Shown here in pieces: positions 5,655-8,284 of a stretch of 8,284 nucleotides of DNA. This stretch comes from Bacilli bacterium. Lineage in GTDB: Bacteria; Bacillota_I; Bacilli_A; ML615J-28; CAG-698. The DNA lies in the NCBI GenBank assembly GCA_016282055.1, contig JAEEJT010000024.1, forward strand, positions 1-8,284, read 5' to 3'. Under the pieces are notes generated by a model, which was given only the letters and a program-made list of their open reading frames with translations, did not search any database and was not told where the DNA came from. The stretch's first letter is position 1, and each line of letters opens with the position of its first letter. The position numbers were made by a program, and so were the translations under genes.

Positions 5655-6680
5655 ATGATTATTGATTCTAAGTTTAATAATAATATGAATAATTATAAAA
5701 TAATTATTGATAATAATTTATGTAAAGATATCAATAATTATATTAACTTTAACTGTAAAACTCTTGTTATAACTGATGATTTAATTCCAAGTATGTATTA
5801 TGAAAATATTCTAAAGAATAATAATACATATCTATATGTTATTAAACATGGAGAAGAAAGTAAAAATATTGATAACTTTATTAAGATAAATGAATATTTA
5901 CTTGAAAACGAATTTGATAGATTTGATCAAATTATTGGTGTAGGTGGAGGAGTTGTAACTGATTTATCAGGTTTTATAGCATCAACTTATAAACGTGGAA
6001 TTAAATTAATACTTATTCCAACTTCCCTTCTTGCTATGGTTGATAGTTCAATTGGTGGAAAAAATGGTATTAACTTTGATTTATATAAAAATTCTATTGG
6101 ATCATTTTATAATCCTAGTTTAGTTTTAGTTGATTCAAAATGTCTTGATACATTAGATGATAGAAATTATATCAATGGTTTGATGGAAGTTATTAAAATG
6201 TCTAGTTGTTTTGATAAGGATTTATTTAATATTATTAAAAATAATAATATTAACACAATAAGAAATTATAACTTTGAAATAATTACTAAATCAATTCAAA
6301 TTAAAAATAATGTTGTTAATTGTGATCCTTTTGATAATAATGAAAGAAAAGTATTAAATTTTGGTCATACTATAGGACATGCTTTAGAAATTATGAATAA
6401 TAATTTATTACACGGTGAAGCAGTTGGTTTAGGAATGTATTTAATGACTACATCAGATGAGTTAAAAAATCTAATCTTAAAATATATTAATATATTTAAT
6501 TTAAAAAAAGATTTATGTTTAGATAAAAATGAAATTTTATCAAAAATAAAAAATGATAAAAAATGTGAATTGGGATTAATTAATGTAATTTATTTATTTG
6601 ATTTATGTAAATATGAAATTAAAAAAGTAAATTATGAATGGATTGAAGGTGTTTTGAGTGAAATCAATAATTGGAAATAA
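5655..6680 (+). CDS. aroB: 3-Dehydroquinate synthase
   Basis: This 341-residue enzyme converts DAHP to 3-dehydroquinate, the second step of the shikimate pathway, using NAD+ and a divalent metal in the cytosol. NAD-binding GGGVVTDLSGF (97-107) is close to the family GGGVVGDLAGF, and PTSLLAMVDSSIGGKNGIN (122-140) carries active-site Asp130 and Lys136. Metal ligands are Glu178 in GLMEVIK, His238 in LNFGHTIGHALE and His253 in LHGEAVG. The length is slightly below the usual 350-370. N-terminal residues 1-35 and the C-terminal helix bundle are rich in Asn and Lys, in line with the base composition. The start ATG has AGAGG six bases upstream. It is the first gene of the aro operon and overlaps aroC by 23 nt. 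The catalytic set looks complete, so activity is expected. Confidence 0.96.
   Translation: MIIDSKFNNNMNNYKIIIDNNLCKDINNYINFNCKTLVITDDLIPSMYYENILKNNNTYLYVIKHGEESKNIDNFIKINEYLLENEFDRFDQIIGVGGGVVTDLSGFIASTYKRGIKLILIPTSLLAMVDSSIGGKNGINFDLYKNSIGSFYNPSLVLVDSKCLDTLDDRNYINGLMEVIKMSSCFDKDLFNIIKNNNINTIRNYNFEIITKSIQIKNNVVNCDPFDNNERKVLNFGHTIGHALEIMNNNLLHGEAVGLGMYLMTTSDELKNLILKYINIFNLKKDLCLDKNEILSKIKNDKKCELGLINVIYLFDLCKYEIKKVNYEWIEGVLSEINNWK
6645..6651 (+). promoter_or_regulatory. Ribosome binding site fixing the aroC GTG start
   Basis: GAAGGTG lies inside the aroB coding sequence, 6 nt before GTG 6658. A TGA at 6655-6657 closes the aroC frame just upstream, so no earlier start is possible. Confidence 0.75.
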
Positions 6681-7656
6681 TTTAATAGTTTCTCTTTTTG
6701 GTGAGTCACACGGAAAGTATATTGGTTGTACTATACATGGAATAAAAGCAGGAATCAAAATAGATTATGATTTTATTAATAGTGAACTAGAAAGAAGAAG
6801 ACCAAAAGAAAACTTTGAAACACAAAGAAAAGAAAAAGATAGTTATGAATTTATAAGTGGAGTTTATAAAGACTTTACAACAGGAGCACCTTTAACTGTT
6901 ATTGTTAACAATGATATTAAAGGATCTAGTTATAAAGAAGGTATTTTTAGACCAAATCACGCTGATTATCCTAGTTTTGTAAGAAGTAATGGCTATAATG
7001 ATTTTAATGGTGGTGGACATTTTTCAGGTAGACTTACTACTCCAATTGTAATTATTGGTGCTATTCTTAAACAAGTTTTATTAAAAAAGAATATAAATAT
7101 TAATACAAGTATTACAAGAATTGGAGAGGAAACAGATAATACTAAATTTAATGATTTATTAAATAGTGTTAGAAATAGTTCTGATACAATAGGCGGAGAA
7201 ATAAAAGTAAGTATTAATGGAGTTTCTGTTGGAATTGGTGAACCTTTCTTTGATTCTTTTGAATCTAAAATAAGTCATATGATATTTTCTATTCCTAGTG
7301 TAAAAGGAATATCATTTGGTGATAATTTAATTAGTTATAAATTAGGTAGTGAGACTTTAGATACTTTATATTTAGATAATGATAAAGTTAATATAAATAA
7401 TAATTATAATGGGGGAATTAATGGTGGATTATCAAATGGTAATCCTATTGAGTTTAATGTTTGTTTTAAACCAATTCCTACTATAGGTAAGAAAATAAGT
7501 ACAATTGATTATAAAAATAAAGAAAATATTGATGTTATGTTTAACGGAAGTAATGATGCTTGTATTTTAAATAGATGCCAAGTTATCCTAGAAGCCTTTA
7601 CAAGTATTGCTCTTTGTGATTTGCTTTCTAGTTTTTACGGGGAAGAGTGGATGTGA
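6658..7656 (+). CDS. aroC: Chorismate synthase
   Basis: This 332-residue enzyme removes phosphate from EPSP to make chorismate, the last shikimate step, and needs reduced FMN. The N-terminus matches the family from its first residues, supporting the GTG start. Signature 1 is FGESHGKYIG with catalytic His18. RRRP (46-49) and TQRKEKD (55-61) follow. RPNHADY carries the second catalytic His101. GGGHFSGRLT (118-127) is signature 2 in the form common in anaerobic Bacillota. The third signature, normally GRHDPC, reads GSNDACILNR (297-306): Asp300 is kept but the usual Arg and His are Ser298 and Asn299. The length is somewhat under the usual 350-390. It overlaps aroB by 23 nt and shares one base with aroE (TGATG), so translation is likely coupled across the operon. 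Identity is secure; full activity is slightly less certain because of the third signature. Confidence 0.95.
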   Translation: MKSIIGNNLIVSLFGESHGKYIGCTIHGIKAGIKIDYDFINSELERRRPKENFETQRKEKDSYEFISGVYKDFTTGAPLTVIVNNDIKGSSYKEGIFRPNHADYPSFVRSNGYNDFNGGGHFSGRLTTPIVIIGAILKQVLLKKNININTSITRIGEETDNTKFNDLLNSVRNSSDTIGGEIKVSINGVSVGIGEPFFDSFESKISHMIFSIPSVKGISFGDNLISYKLGSETLDTLYLDNDKVNINNNYNGGINGGLSNGNPIEFNVCFKPIPTIGKKISTIDYKNKENIDVMFNGSNDACILNRCQVILEAFTSIALCDLLSSFYGEEWM

Positions 7657-8284
7657 TGAAAGGTTGTTTAATTGGTAAAAGATTAAACTATTCATATTCT
7701 AAAGATATTCATTCTAATTTTTTTAATACAAGTTATGATTTAATTGAACTTAAAGAAGAAAATATAAAAGAGTTTTTATTAAATAATGATTATGACTTTA
7801 TTAATGTAACTAATCCTTATAAAGTTAAAGTATTAGAATATTTAGATAAACTTGATGAAAGCTCTTTAAATACTAAATCTTGTAATTTAATAAAAAAAGA
7901 AGATAATAAACTTGTTGGATATAATTCTGATTTATTAGGTATTATTGAAACATTTAAATATTATAATATTGATTGTTATGATAAAAGTATTTTAATATTA
8001 GGTACAGGGGGAGTAAGTAGAACTTTAGCTTATTATTTTAAAAGTAAATCATGTAAGTTAATTAAATTTGCTAGTAGAACTAAAACTAATAATGATACTA
8101 TATCATATAATGATATTAAAAATTATAGTTTTGATATATTAGTTAATGCTACTCCAGTTGGAACTTATCCTAATGTTTTAGATAGTTTAGTTAATCCAAA
8201 AGGTTTTAAGTTTGTTTTTGATTTAACATATAATCCTTATATGACTAGATTATTATTTGATGCTAAATTAAATAATATTAAATA
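7656..8284 (+). CDS. aroE: Shikimate dehydrogenase, 5' part
   Basis: The first 209 residues of an AroE, cut by the window end (a full protein is about 260-280), which reduces 3-dehydroshikimate to shikimate with NADPH. Shikimate-binding motif LIGKRLNYSYSKDIH (5-19) keeps the two Ser (13, 15) but has Tyr12 for the usual His and Lys16 for Pro. NVTNPYK (50-56) carries catalytic Lys56, and GYNSD (88-92) carries catalytic Asp92. The nucleotide loop is LGTGGVSRT (115-123), followed by ASRTKT, which fits NADPH. VNATPVGTYP and VFDLTYNPYMTRLL are typical late motifs. The start ATG shares its A with the aroC TGA stop; AAGAGTGG (7643-7650) lies five bases upstream. No stop codon occurs before the window end. 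The frame is open and consistent throughout, so this is truncation by the window and not a broken gene. Confidence 0.93.
   Translation, partial: MKGCLIGKRLNYSYSKDIHSNFFNTSYDLIELKEENIKEFLLNNDYDFINVTNPYKVKVLEYLDKLDESSLNTKSCNLIKKEDNKLVGYNSDLLGIIETFKYYNIDCYDKSILILGTGGVSRTLAYYFKSKSCKLIKFASRTKTNNDTISYNDIKNYSFDILVNATPVGTYPNVLDSLVNPKGFKFVFDLTYNPYMTRLLFDAKLNNIK

Noticed and set aside
7651..7659. Mycoplasma genetic code (TGA as Trp), with aroC and aroE fused
   Set aside because: TGA at the end of aroC abuts a well-formed aroE start, chorismate mutase also ends in TGA at a coupled start, and Trp is encoded by TGG throughout.

Overview
This window looks like a piece of a very AT-rich Bacillota genome, from a lineage near the Mollicutes, Erysipelotrichia or gut RF39-type Bacilli. 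The signs are strongly A/T-biased codons, strong Shine-Dalgarno sites, sigma-A type promoters (TTGACA/TATAAT, often with an extended TGn -10), a CIRCE heat-shock operator and short intergenic gaps. TGA acts as a stop: two genes end in TGA at tight junctions with the next start, so the Mycoplasma code (table 4) does not apply. The lineage call is an inference from gene content and composition.

Layout. Positions 1-411 are the 3' end of a class II fructose-bisphosphate aldolase gene, closed by a terminator. Next is a heat-shock unit: a TTGACA/TATAAT promoter overlapped by a CIRCE operator (HrcA target) drives a ClpB disaggregase that lacks the usual N-terminal domain, again with its own terminator. 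A third unit, with its own promoter, holds an unrecognised aromatic-rich 237-residue protein followed 14 nt later by an M42 metallo-aminopeptidase. It ends at a bidirectional terminator shared with the converging minus-strand pair.

The minus-strand pair is a small AroQ-type chorismate mutase whose stop overlaps (ATGA) the start of a SpoU/TrmH-family RNA methyltransferase. Divergent from it, across a 128-nt region, is a shikimate-pathway operon: aroB (3-dehydroquinate synthase), aroC (chorismate synthase) and aroE (shikimate dehydrogenase, cut by the window end). The operon genes overlap by 23 nt and 1 nt. AroB and AroE act early or midway in the pathway, AroC makes chorismate, and the divergent chorismate mutase converts chorismate to prephenate. 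The divergent region therefore sits between chorismate supply and its use for Phe/Tyr.

Most of the window is ordinary housekeeping and biosynthetic content, and I do not see a clearly new system. The points most worth a second look are the unknown aromatic-rich protein, the perfect 14-bp inverted repeat covering both divergent aro promoters, the very short predicted 5' leaders, the coupling of chorismate mutase to an RNA methyltransferase, the ClpB without N-domain under CIRCE, and the altered third signature of AroC.
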